From assembly GCA_030740295.1 (NCBI GenBank), contig JASLXP010000155.1:1-39266 (forward strand): a DNA stretch of 39,266 nt. Reading direction: 5' to 3'. The position numbers were made by a program, and so were the translations under genes. This document shows, in pieces, positions 16,682 through 26,714 of the stretch (within the stretch, counting starts at the first letter, position 1; each line of letters opens with the position of its first letter). The notes below the pieces were generated by a model. It made no database searches. It worked only from the letters and a program-made list of their open reading frames with translations, and was not told where the DNA came from. This DNA is from Planctomycetota bacterium. Its GTDB lineage: Bacteria; Planctomycetota; PUPC01; JACPCR01.

Positions 16682-18691
16682 TTAGCTCACTGCCTCAATC
16701 CACTTTCTGCCCAGCCTTGCCGCTAAAGGCGAACGGATGTGGCGCTTGCCCACTGAAAAATCATTTGCACGCGTGGGATTGAATACGACCACATCCCGTC
16801 GGTTGCCAACGATCACATTGAATGCCTCACACTCTCCGATTCGGCGGTCCTTGGCCGATGCCTGGATGTCTGCTTTCGGCGGCCGGCCCCTGAAAGGTAC
16901 CAGCAAAGTCACAAACCGGATGGGGCGTTCGTCACCGATCTCGCTCCAGGTGGTCGCGACCAGTCGATGCCTTTCGCGGGTGTTTTCGTCGCCCCCCGTG
17001 TAATCGGCGGCGGAGTAATCGACAGCGGTGGTGAAGTGACGAATCGAATCCGGCTCAGCATATTTTATCAGGCAACTCTCTCTTCCCTGCACTCTCGCTT
17101 CACCGTTGCCAAGAATCTTGAATGGACGCGGAGCGTGCAGATAGCTCGAAATCTGGAAGATTTTTTCGGGCGCGGTGACGACATCATAGATGACCCAGTA
17201 ATCCGGCGTCACGAATATGATTTGCCGGGTGACCTTCGCTCTCTTTGATTCGTACGCGGTGTGATGTGCGCTGAAGAAATCGGCCTCGTCCGTCGAATGC
17301 CACAGAACATCCTGGCCCTGATGCGCCTGGCGGTTCATCTTTGTGTGCTCGAGAACGATCTGATTGTGCGCCTGCTCACTGCGGAAGAAGGGGTCGAGTG
17401 GATTATCGTAACTGCCGAAGCGCCCGACCTCTTCAATGATCGGCCGGCCATAGCACCAGATGGAAAAATCCAGCAGGTCCGCGTGGGTGTGCCCGCCTCC
17501 GTACCCACCAAAGTTGATGCTCATATACGGCGATTCACGACTCTCGTCCGCGACCATGAACGCGTAACCGCTCGGGTGATAGATGCGCGACTTTGAGCGG
17601 TCGACTCCCAGCAAACCGCCCCCCTTCTCAAGTTCCGGGAAAACCTGTCGGCCTTGCTCCAGAACGTTCGATGCATCGCTCAGGCCCCCGTCTCCGTAAT
17701 TCAGGTGTGAGTGTGTCGGGCTGACCGTGCCGGCGAACCATTGAAACGCGTTCTTGAGCATCTTAGTCAGCGCAGACTTCGAGCTGCCGAGCTGGCCGTA
17801 AAGGATGCCAGTCTGGTATGCCTGGAGCATGCCGTCCAGGCTCATCCCGCCGTAACCCCAGCAGCGTTCACCGTGGCAACCGTCTTTGAAAAAATCGCGG
17901 CGGGCGTGCTCCATGATGATGGCAAGCCCGCGCTCTCTCCATTTGGCGGATTCCTTGAATTCAGGGAACGCGCATCCCATCCAGAAGAGGCTCTGCGCGC
18001 CGACGATTTGCCAATTGCCAGCGCGGAATCCGGTTTCCTGCAGTCGATACAGACTGCGAGCCATTCCGAGCAGGAGCTTCAGGAACGCTTCCCGATGCGA
18101 GGTCTTCATCTCCGGCAATGAGGTCATACATGCGTATGCCGGCAGGAAGAGCCCGATTTTGGCCCGCGCTCCCAACTCATAGTACACGGGATGCAAACGA
18201 GCGATGCGCCGCTTGAGCTTTGACCGCTGCTGATAGTACTGGAGGGAGATGTCGAGAAAGCAATCGAGGTATTCAGGTTCCCGCCGAAGAAGAAACTGGT
18301 CGAGGACAGGATGCATCCAACCCAGATAGTGGAATCCGTACTGGCCTGACTGACCGAAATCTGCATTGAAATCAATTTTCGGGCCGAACTTGATCACTTG
18401 CGTGTGCCAGCCGTTGATCTCGTGACGGACAACCTTGTCTGCGCGCTCTTTGTTTGCTTTCGTTTTCTCCGGATTAGCGCAGGTTCCCGATGCGCGTTCG
18501 GCGGCCCGTTCGGCTTCTTTGGCGAGGGTGTCCGAGTGGTAGGCGCCGAGTGCTTTGTAGGCCGCAGCCTTCTTGCCGTCCAGACCAAGCTCGACAATCG
18601 GCTTCAACTCTTTATTGCGGCGAATGGAAGACCAGAAATCTCTCTCGGTGATGTTCTCGATTCGGTCGCGAAGGTACTTGTCTGCGGGCAT
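16682..18691 (-). CDS. Heparinase II/III-like polysaccharide lyase
   Basis: The protein has 669 aa. The N-terminal half (about 100–320) is an alpha-toroid-like helical region (NWQIVGAQSLFWMGCAFPE, GYGGMSLDGMLQAYQTG). The C-terminal half has the heparinase II/III beta-sandwich signature INFGGYGGGHTHADLLDFSI, where the HTHAD histidine and aspartate bind metal in the family, followed by EVGRFGSYDNP and HNQIVLEHTKMN. These lyases cleave uronic-acid polysaccharides (PL families 12, 15, 17, 21 and others); the exact one cannot be chosen. No signal peptide is visible, which suggests an intracellular enzyme acting on imported oligosaccharides. A secreted esterase gene follows. Confidence 0.85.
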   Translation of the reverse strand: MPADKYLRDRIENITERDFWSSIRRNKELKPIVELGLDGKKAAAYKALGAYHSDTLAKEAERAAERASGTCANPEKTKANKERADKVVRHEINGWHTQVIKFGPKIDFNADFGQSGQYGFHYLGWMHPVLDQFLLRREPEYLDCFLDISLQYYQQRSKLKRRIARLHPVYYELGARAKIGLFLPAYACMTSLPEMKTSHREAFLKLLLGMARSLYRLQETGFRAGNWQIVGAQSLFWMGCAFPEFKESAKWRERGLAIIMEHARRDFFKDGCHGERCWGYGGMSLDGMLQAYQTGILYGQLGSSKSALTKMLKNAFQWFAGTVSPTHSHLNYGDGGLSDASNVLEQGRQVFPELEKGGGLLGVDRSKSRIYHPSGYAFMVADESRESPYMSINFGGYGGGHTHADLLDFSIWCYGRPIIEEVGRFGSYDNPLDPFFRSEQAHNQIVLEHTKMNRQAHQGQDVLWHSTDEADFFSAHHTAYESKRAKVTRQIIFVTPDYWVIYDVVTAPEKIFQISSYLHAPRPFKILGNGEARVQGRESCLIKYAEPDSIRHFTTAVDYSAADYTGGDENTRERHRLVATTWSEIGDERPIRFVTLLVPFRGRPPKADIQASAKDRRIGECEAFNVIVGNRRDVVVFNPTRANDFSVGKRHIRSPLAARLGRKWIEAVS

Positions 18692-18832
18692 GGTTTGGGC
18701 CTCGATAGTGGAAACCCATAGGACCTACCAAAGCTCTTCACCGAAGACAAATTCACCGGTAAGCACGCGCTATCACACAGATCTGTGCGCGCTGTACCAA
18801 AGAGGGCCCGATGGCCGTGGCTATCCGAAAGG

Positions 18833-19564
18833 TCAGACAGTCTTTAATTCTCTTAAGATCTCGGTATCGGTCTTCCGCCGACCGGCTGTTGGCGTCGCCG
18901 CAGGTTCTTCGGGAGGTGGTTCTTCTTCTTCTTCTTTTTCTGGTTCTCTATTAGGCACGATCAGATGCTCGCCCACTCGGTAATCCTCAAACATCAGTTG
19001 GATGAGGAGATTGATGCTGCGCAGCTCGGTGTTCATATTTTCAAGTTCGTTGTCGAAACGAACCGCGTGCTCTTCGACGTGTTGCCGGATGGCCACTTTC
19101 CTCTGGTCCATACGACTCTGAAGCATCTCGCGGAAGCGAACAACCTCCTGATAATTGGTGTCCAGCTCGCCCTGGATGAGGTTTTTCTTTTGGGCTGTAG
19201 TCAGCTTTTCATTTTCCAGCATCCTCATGCACTCGGTGGTCATCCGATTTATGCCGCGTATGACCAACTGAAAATAAAGTTCGACGTTCGACTTCTCCTG
19301 ATCCGTTTTGCCGAACTTGGGCTTCCAGTCGTCTGTAACCTGCAGTTGAATTTTGGCACCGCCCTGGGCCGCAGTGTCCACTCGCTCCTGTTCTCGGAGC
19401 ATCGCCTGATGCTCCGCATTGCTGCCCGTGGGGGGTATCCCAAAAGGAACGGTCTGAACAACCCCGCAAAACGGGCACTTGAATGGCTTGCCTTCTTGTT
19501 CGACCTTGGAACGGAGTGGCTTCCCACAGGATTTACAGAGGAATCTGACCCGAATTTTTGACAT
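18833..19564 (-). CDS. Zinc-ribbon protein with helical middle and acidic tail
   Basis: The protein has 243 aa from the ATG chosen here; an in-frame ATG 14 codons upstream is possible. An N-terminal zinc ribbon has two Cys pairs, CKSCG and CPFCG, in the style of planctomycete double-zinc-ribbon domains (RFLCKSCGKPLRSKVEQEG). The middle (about 80–190) is strongly helical and probably coiled-coil (TAQKKNLIQGELDTNYQEV, then RQHVEEHAVRFDNELENM). The tail is acidic and proline-rich (EPEKEEEEEPPPEEPAATP), then ends with TEILRELKTV. No function is assignable; such zinc-ribbon scaffolds are common and often of unknown role. Confidence 0.72.
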   Translation of the reverse strand: MSKIRVRFLCKSCGKPLRSKVEQEGKPFKCPFCGVVQTVPFGIPPTGSNAEHQAMLREQERVDTAAQGGAKIQLQVTDDWKPKFGKTDQEKSNVELYFQLVIRGINRMTTECMRMLENEKLTTAQKKNLIQGELDTNYQEVVRFREMLQSRMDQRKVAIRQHVEEHAVRFDNELENMNTELRSINLLIQLMFEDYRVGEHLIVPNREPEKEEEEEPPPEEPAATPTAGRRKTDTEILRELKTV

Positions 19565-19689
19565 GGAGGAGAGATCTTGCGTGGGTAAGCTCGCTTTGAA
19601 GCCCATTCCATGGACTTCCAGCCGCTCGAACGAGAGCGCAGCAGTATAGGCTAAGGGTGGAGGAAGGCAATAATTTGCAGAACCCCGAT

Positions 19690-20229
19690 CTACTCTTTCA
19701 ACAATCCCGCAATAAGCCTGATGGCCGCTGCTGGCTGGATGTGAAAATCGTTGTAACGCACCTTTCCTTTACGGTCGATGATGATCGTCCAGGGCGTACC
19801 GCCTGTCCGGTAATTGCGCATGATTGGCGGTGAGGTCTTCTCATCCCCTGAATGGCCTACGGGTATCTTCAAATCGTACCTCTTGGCCGTTGACCACGCC
19901 TTGGCAGGGGTGTTCACGCTCGCTCCTTCGAATACTGTCTGAACGGCAACAAAGGTCACATCTTTGTTACCTTTGAATCTGCTGATGGCTTTCTTCAGGG
20001 TTGGGAATCCGTATCTGTGACAGCCCGGACACCAGGACTGAAAGCAATACAGGTAGACGACCTTGCTCTTGAAATCCTCGAGGTCCAACTGCTTTTTGCC
20101 CTCAGGCAAGTTCTTCCATTCGGTGACTCCCCACGATGGGGCCTTCTGCCCGAGGATGCCTCTGGCAGATACCGGGTTCGCTACAAAAGCGAAGAAACCA
20201 AGAGCGGTGGTAATTCGTACGAAATCCAT
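19690..20229 (-). CDS. Secreted TlpA-like thioredoxin
   Basis: The protein has 179 aa. An N-terminal signal peptide (RITTALGFFAFVANPVSARG) is followed by a TlpA/redoxin fold with a CPGC active site in FQSWCPGCHRYGFP, and a cis-Pro loop in GGTPWTIIIDRKG. The inferred role is thiol–disulphide exchange in the periplasm, for example on cytochromes or secreted enzymes. It lies between the zinc-ribbon gene and a divergent GH63 gene. A 17-bp palindrome is centred about 40 bp upstream of the start. Confidence 0.88.
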   Translation of the reverse strand: MDFVRITTALGFFAFVANPVSARGILGQKAPSWGVTEWKNLPEGKKQLDLEDFKSKVVYLYCFQSWCPGCHRYGFPTLKKAISRFKGNKDVTFVAVQTVFEGASVNTPAKAWSTAKRYDLKIPVGHSGDEKTSPPIMRNYRTGGTPWTIIIDRKGKVRYNDFHIQPAAAIRLIAGLLKE

Positions 20230-20259
20230 CGTTTTCCTCGTTGATGCGGTGTCTGTGGC

Positions 20260-20276
20260 ACGGAGTTGAACTCCGT
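20260..20276. promoter_or_regulatory. 17-bp palindrome upstream of the TlpA-like gene
   Basis: ACGGAGTT-G-AACTCCGT has eight-base perfect arms around one base. It sits 30 bp upstream of the TlpA-like start on the minus strand and 203 bp before the divergent GH63 gene. It could be an operator or a small hairpin in the leader. The only promoter-like signal on the plus side is TTGACA at 20392–20397 with a poor -10. Confidence 0.35.
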
Positions 20277-20478
20277 TGTAGCCCTAGGCAGCCTGGCCTG
20301 CGAACGGCAGCGTTGATAACCGATCAGGTTGAAAAAGTTAGTCGTCGAGTCTTGAAGATCATAACAACTCAGTGCCGGCGTGTTTCACCCATTGACAATA
20401 AACAGGCCGACTCTGAGAATCCTTCCTCAGTTCCCCAACAGTGCAACATGAGACGGACACCAAGCGAAAGGTAAACGA

Positions 20479-23211
<2,733 letters not shown>

Positions 23212-23214
23212 AGG

Positions 23215-23598
23215 ATGAAAGTTCCCAGACACAGCAGTTCGCCTGATACTGAGCGCAGGCTTTCTGATAAACGTATCGTGCTTTACATAGTGATCGCTTC
23301 TTTCTCCTTGATTCTTGGCGGCTGGCTTATCTTCGTGGTCGTAGACTTACTCCAATCCGGCCGAACCATTACCGTGGCAGCAATTCCCTGTTTCGCCTCG
23401 GTAGTCGTTCTTTGTGTCCTTCGGCGTTTCTATGCGGCCGCGCTCACATTCGCATACTCTGTCTGTGCGCTCACATTCCTACTTGGAATCAGAATGCTTA
23501 CTGGTTCGGGGAACCCTTACGCCGGCGCTGTTGTTACCGTGGCTGCGCTGTTTCTGCCCTGTCTGATTACCAAGTGGTTTGTGCGGGACATGCGTTGA
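23215..23598 (+). CDS. Small membrane protein, about 127 aa
   Basis: I do not recognise this protein. It has a basic N-terminus, about three to four hydrophobic helices (YIVIASFSLILGGWLIFVVV, then AIPCFASVVVLCVL, then SVCALTFLLGIRML), and a final helix (VVTVAALFLPCLI). The ATG is 3 nt after the GH63 stop and preceded by GGAGGCGATAGAGG-like purines, so the two genes are probably co-transcribed. The composition matches an inner-membrane protein. Confidence 0.65.
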   Translation: MKVPRHSSSPDTERRLSDKRIVLYIVIASFSLILGGWLIFVVVDLLQSGRTITVAAIPCFASVVVLCVLRRFYAAALTFAYSVCALTFLLGIRMLTGSGNPYAGAVVTVAALFLPCLITKWFVRDMR

Positions 23599-23625
23599 CA
23601 GGCCCGGTCTCATGAAACGCGACCC

Positions 23626-24399
23626 ATGAAAATTACAGATTTCAATAGTTCGTATCTCAGCTTCAACCTCGACCTGCAGAAGAAACAACCAACGACTATC
23701 TCCCACGAGCCGCCCTGGACACTTAATCAGGTGCGCGTTTCGATCGAGTGCCGATGCCTGATTCGCTCACAGGATACCGAAACGCAATACGTCCTCGGCG
23801 CTGCGTGCAAGGGGGAGCGAGTCAACGTATCCGAAGGCATCTGGACTGCCCCGAATCCCAACTTCAACCTCATCCTCTCGGACGAATCGTTCCTCATCAT
23901 CAAAAGCTGGGACAAGAATGACAAAGGCGTGATGCTCTACCCGCCGTCTCTCGGCCCGCAGCCGGAGCGCCAGACCGGCAAGCCGGATGAAGCCTGGTCC
24001 CAACATGGTATAGACCTGAAGCAACGAAGCGCGCGTCCCCTCGAAACCACGGAAGCGATCATCGATGCCATCAACGAAAACCTGCCGCTGGTATCCAGCT
24101 CAGAGTTCGAAACTCATCTGGGCAGCATGCTCATCGAATACCCGGTCAAGACCATCAACTACAGTGAACGGAACGGCTATTATCAGATCGATACCGGGCC
24201 CGTTATCGTCCCCGATCCTGACTTAAACGATCCGGACCCCGTGGCGAATCTCCGGCTTGCCTTTATAGCCCACAACAGCAGCAATTGGGCAGAGCTCATC
24301 CTCGATGTGCCAACCGAGCTCGGCCCGGAGATCTCAGTAAATCACTATTCGAAGACGATGAGAGTTACTGGAACGCATCGTATGTTCGCGTACGAGTAA
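23626..24399 (+). CDS. Hypothetical protein, 257 aa
   Basis: I do not recognise this protein. It is soluble with alternating beta-like segments (VRVSIECRCLIRSQDTETQ, YVLGAACKGERVNVSEGIW) and a moderately conserved-looking motif NFNLILSDESFLIIKSWDKN. It starts 27 bp after the membrane protein and continues the GH63 gene order. The stop TAA shows that TAA is a genuine stop in this genome. No function is inferred. Confidence 0.65.
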   Translation: MKITDFNSSYLSFNLDLQKKQPTTISHEPPWTLNQVRVSIECRCLIRSQDTETQYVLGAACKGERVNVSEGIWTAPNPNFNLILSDESFLIIKSWDKNDKGVMLYPPSLGPQPERQTGKPDEAWSQHGIDLKQRSARPLETTEAIIDAINENLPLVSSSEFETHLGSMLIEYPVKTINYSERNGYYQIDTGPVIVPDPDLNDPDPVANLRLAFIAHNSSNWAELILDVPTELGPEISVNHYSKTMRVTGTHRMFAYE

Positions 24400-24468
24400 T
24401 CCAGCAGAGCAGTTCCAGAGCCTGCAACGGGGCTTCGATTTGCCAAGGGGCTGTAACCACTCTTTCAG

Positions 24469-24487
24469 CATTCCATTCTTCCATTCC
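24469..24487. repeat. Short CATTCC-word array
   Basis: CATTCCATTCTTCCATTCC ends exactly at the AAC(3)-like start codon. It resembles the CATTCC-like array at 34370–34400. The period is about 7, but there are too few units to be firm. Confidence 0.4.
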
Positions 24488-25225
24488 ATGCCTGATTTAG
24501 ATCACGATCGTCTGCTCCAAGACCTGCAGTCTTTGGGCGTGGAAACAGGAGACACTCTCTTCATCCACTCTTCTTTCAAAAGTCTCGGAAAGGTAGAGGG
24601 CGGCGCGGGTACAGTGGTGCAGGCTCTTGAATCGGTCGTGGGGGGAAGCGGCACCGTCCTCATGCCTTCGTTCAATCTTGTGGAGAATGATCTCAGAGTG
24701 TCTACCTGGGATCTCGATACTACCCCTTCCACTGTGGGCTGGCTGACCGAGTTCTTTCGTCAGATGGAAGGCACGGTCCGTTCCGATCATTACTCGCACT
24801 CAGTCGCGGCTCGCGGCCATCGGGCCGAATGGTTTACAGGTGACCATCGGGCACAGGAGGGAATGATCTCGCCATGGGATCAACTGCCCTGGGGGTGCAC
24901 GTACGGCGGCGAATCGCCCATGCTCAAGGCTTACAGTGAGGGTGGAAAAATCCTGATGCTGGGCGTCGACTACAAGTCGTCGACCTACATGCATGTGGTT
25001 GAGGTGATGCACTGGAATGAACGGATCGCCGAGGATTCCGCGGCAGATTACTTCTGGATCGACCGGTACAAACTTGGCGATCATTGGGATTCACTTGAAC
25101 GCTCTCGTCTCGGCAAGGTTGGCAACAGTGATTGTCGCCTGTTTCCAATCAAAGACTTTGTGGATTCATGCCTGGCAGCGGCGAAGCAGAATCCGGCGGA
25201 GTTCTTCAAATGGTGGAAGCCATAA
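24488..25225 (+). CDS. AAC(3)/YokD-fold N-acetyltransferase
   Basis: The protein has 245 aa from the ATG at 24488; a start 16 codons upstream would translate a repeat and is rejected. It matches the aminoglycoside 3-N-acetyltransferase superfamily (PF02522): LFIHSSFKSLGKVEGGAGTV, GTVLMPSFN, DHYSHSVAARG (the conserved histidine), then ISPWDQLPWGCTYGGESPM and ILMLGVDYKSSTYMHVVE. Distant members acetylate many amines with acetyl-CoA, so no antibiotic resistance should be assumed. It follows the GH63 group on the same strand after an 88-bp gap. Confidence 0.85.
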   Translation: MPDLDHDRLLQDLQSLGVETGDTLFIHSSFKSLGKVEGGAGTVVQALESVVGGSGTVLMPSFNLVENDLRVSTWDLDTTPSTVGWLTEFFRQMEGTVRSDHYSHSVAARGHRAEWFTGDHRAQEGMISPWDQLPWGCTYGGESPMLKAYSEGGKILMLGVDYKSSTYMHVVEVMHWNERIAEDSAADYFWIDRYKLGDHWDSLERSRLGKVGNSDCRLFPIKDFVDSCLAAAKQNPAEFFKWWKP

Positions 25226-25289
25226 CCAGAGTGTCTCGGCGCCCTCGGTTATCCTTTATCTACACAGCATCAGGCAGAGCTTTCTGCCC

Positions 25290-25319
25290 TTGACAGGCAA
25301 GACACACTTGCCGTATAAC
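25290..25319 (+). promoter_or_regulatory. Sigma-70-like promoter of the GntR–ABC operon
   Basis: TTGACA at 25290–25295 and TATAAC at 25314–25319 are separated by 18 bp. The expected transcription start would be about 25326, giving a leader of about 34 nt before the GntR start. Both intervening and following sequences are dyad symmetric. Confidence 0.7.
25296..25312. promoter_or_regulatory. Dyad between -35 and -10
   Basis: GGCAAG and CTTGCC are perfect inverted arms 5 bp apart, filling most of the promoter spacer. They may be a second operator for the regulator encoded downstream or a site for another factor. Confidence 0.45.
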
Positions 25320-25344
25320 TGTATTAAATCACTGATACAGTTAT
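25315..25344. promoter_or_regulatory. Candidate GntR operator (10-bp perfect arms)
   Basis: ATAACTGTAT and ATACAGTTAT are exact inverted repeats separated by 10 bp. They overlap the -10 and the likely start site. YtrA-type GntR repressors autoregulate from such palindromes just upstream of their own genes. Confidence 0.7.
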
Positions 25345-25359
25345 GGAATTCCCATTCTC

Positions 25360-25794
25360 ATGATCATCCGAATCAACTCTGAGGATGAGGCGCCTGTCTA
25401 CGCGCAGATTGTCCAGCAGGTCAAGTTTGGTGTGGCTTCCGGCACTCTTCGCAGTGGTGAGCAGCTCCCTTCCGTTCGGGAGCTGGCAACCCAGCTCCGC
25501 ATCAATCCCAATACAGTGGCCAGAGCCTACCGGGAGCTCGAGTACGAGGGACTCGTTGAGACGATGAAAGGAAAGGGGGTTTTTGTCTCTTCAGAAGCGG
25601 GACGGCTGACCAAGGCACAGCGGCTTTCCCTGCTTTCAGGTCGGCTCGACCAGCTTATTCATGACGCCGAGCGGCTCGGCCTCACCGAAGACGACCTCAA
25701 GGCTCTCCTTCTCAAACGCTTCAAAACAGTGCGCAAATCTACTCCCACACTCCCCTCCAATGATGAGGAACAGGTATGGATGAGATCATCGTAA
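25360..25794 (+). CDS. YtrA-type GntR transcriptional repressor
   Basis: The protein has 144 aa. The N-terminal winged helix-turn-helix (about 10–78) has the GntR signature LPSVRELATQLRINPNTVAR and wing GLVETMKGKGVFVSS. The C-terminal region is short (about 60 residues, two helices, RLGLTEDDLKALLLKRF) with no ligand domain, as in the YtrA subfamily. These repressors typically control adjacent ABC transporters and dimerise through the short tail. The gene overlaps the ATPase gene by 19 bp. The strong operator upstream supports autoregulation. The start ATG is weakly Shine-Dalgarno-like. Confidence 0.92.
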   Translation: MIIRINSEDEAPVYAQIVQQVKFGVASGTLRSGEQLPSVRELATQLRINPNTVARAYRELEYEGLVETMKGKGVFVSSEAGRLTKAQRLSLLSGRLDQLIHDAERLGLTEDDLKALLLKRFKTVRKSTPTLPSNDEEQVWMRSS

Positions 25795-26714
25795 GAACGG
25801 AAAAGCTCACCAAACGTTTCTGGAAGACCACGGCGGTCCAAGACCTGGACCTTGAAGTGCCGAAGGGCAGTATCTATGCCCTTCTCGGCCGAAACGGCGC
25901 AGGCAAGACCACGGCCATCCGGATGCTGCTGGGAATGCTGCGGCCCACCTCTGGCCGGAGTAGTGTCTTCGATCTGGATTCTCAGAAACAGGACTGCGCC
26001 ATCAAGCGGAGGGTTGGTTACGTGGCCGAAGGGATGCGACTCTACGGCTGGATGAAGATTCGGGACGCGCTCTGGTTTACGTCCCGCTTCTATTCCACCT
26101 GGTCGGAAGAGAGAGCCGGCGAACTGCTCGAACGCTTCCAGCTCGATCCCGAGGCAAAGATCAAGACTCTGTCACGGGGCATGCACGCTCAAGTCTGCCT
26201 GATCCTTGCCCTGGCACACGAGCCGGATCTTTTCATATTCGATGAAGCAACTGCCGGGCTCGATGTTGTGGTCCGCCGTCAGTTCCTGGAGTACATCGCG
26301 GACCTGGCCAGCGAGGAGGGCAAGACCGTTCTGATTTCATCACACTTGATTCACGACGTGGAAAGGGTGGCGGATCGCATCGCATTCATCGAGCGGGGCG
26401 GGCTCAAGTACGTGGGCAGACAGGAGGACTTGAAAGGGTCCTGCAAGCAGATCCGCCTGACCTTTGCGGACACCATTCCGGATGAGCTCATTCCGGGCAA
26501 TGGGAACGCCCACAATGCTCATGCAGACATCAGCACGATTCCGATCCCGGGACTGGTCCACGCCAGGCATTCGGGACGTGAAGCGCTGCTGACCGTGAAG
26601 GACTTTTCGGAACGGACGGAGCAGGCATGCAGCGAGTTCCTTCCCGATCACCTGGAAATCCTCGACCTGAGCCTGGAAGACATCTTTGCAGCCATCGTCG
26701 GCGGGGAACAATGA
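25776..26714 (+). CDS. ABC transporter ATP-binding protein
   Basis: The protein has 312 aa. Walker A is GRNGAGKTT (about residues 39–47), the Q-loop position holds E (VGYVAEGMRLYGW), the signature is LSRGMHAQ instead of LSGGQ, Walker B is LFIFDEAT and the H-loop is SSHLIHDVERVADRIAF. These variants resemble YtrB-like ATPases found with YtrA regulators. It pairs with the two downstream permeases. The start overlaps the regulator's end, and the stop overlaps the first permease (ATGA), so the operon is tightly coupled. Confidence 0.93.
   Translation: MDEIIVRTEKLTKRFWKTTAVQDLDLEVPKGSIYALLGRNGAGKTTAIRMLLGMLRPTSGRSSVFDLDSQKQDCAIKRRVGYVAEGMRLYGWMKIRDALWFTSRFYSTWSEERAGELLERFQLDPEAKIKTLSRGMHAQVCLILALAHEPDLFIFDEATAGLDVVVRRQFLEYIADLASEEGKTVLISSHLIHDVERVADRIAFIERGGLKYVGRQEDLKGSCKQIRLTFADTIPDELIPGNGNAHNAHADISTIPIPGLVHARHSGREALLTVKDFSERTEQACSEFLPDHLEILDLSLEDIFAAIVGGEQ

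Noticed and set aside
18692..18832. Small gene between the lyase and zinc-ribbon genes
   Set aside because: The 141-bp gap has only short frames without a plausible start or composition.
24488..25225. Aminoglycoside resistance gene
   Set aside because: The fold matches AAC(3) but the context is metabolic and the family includes enzymes acting on other amines.
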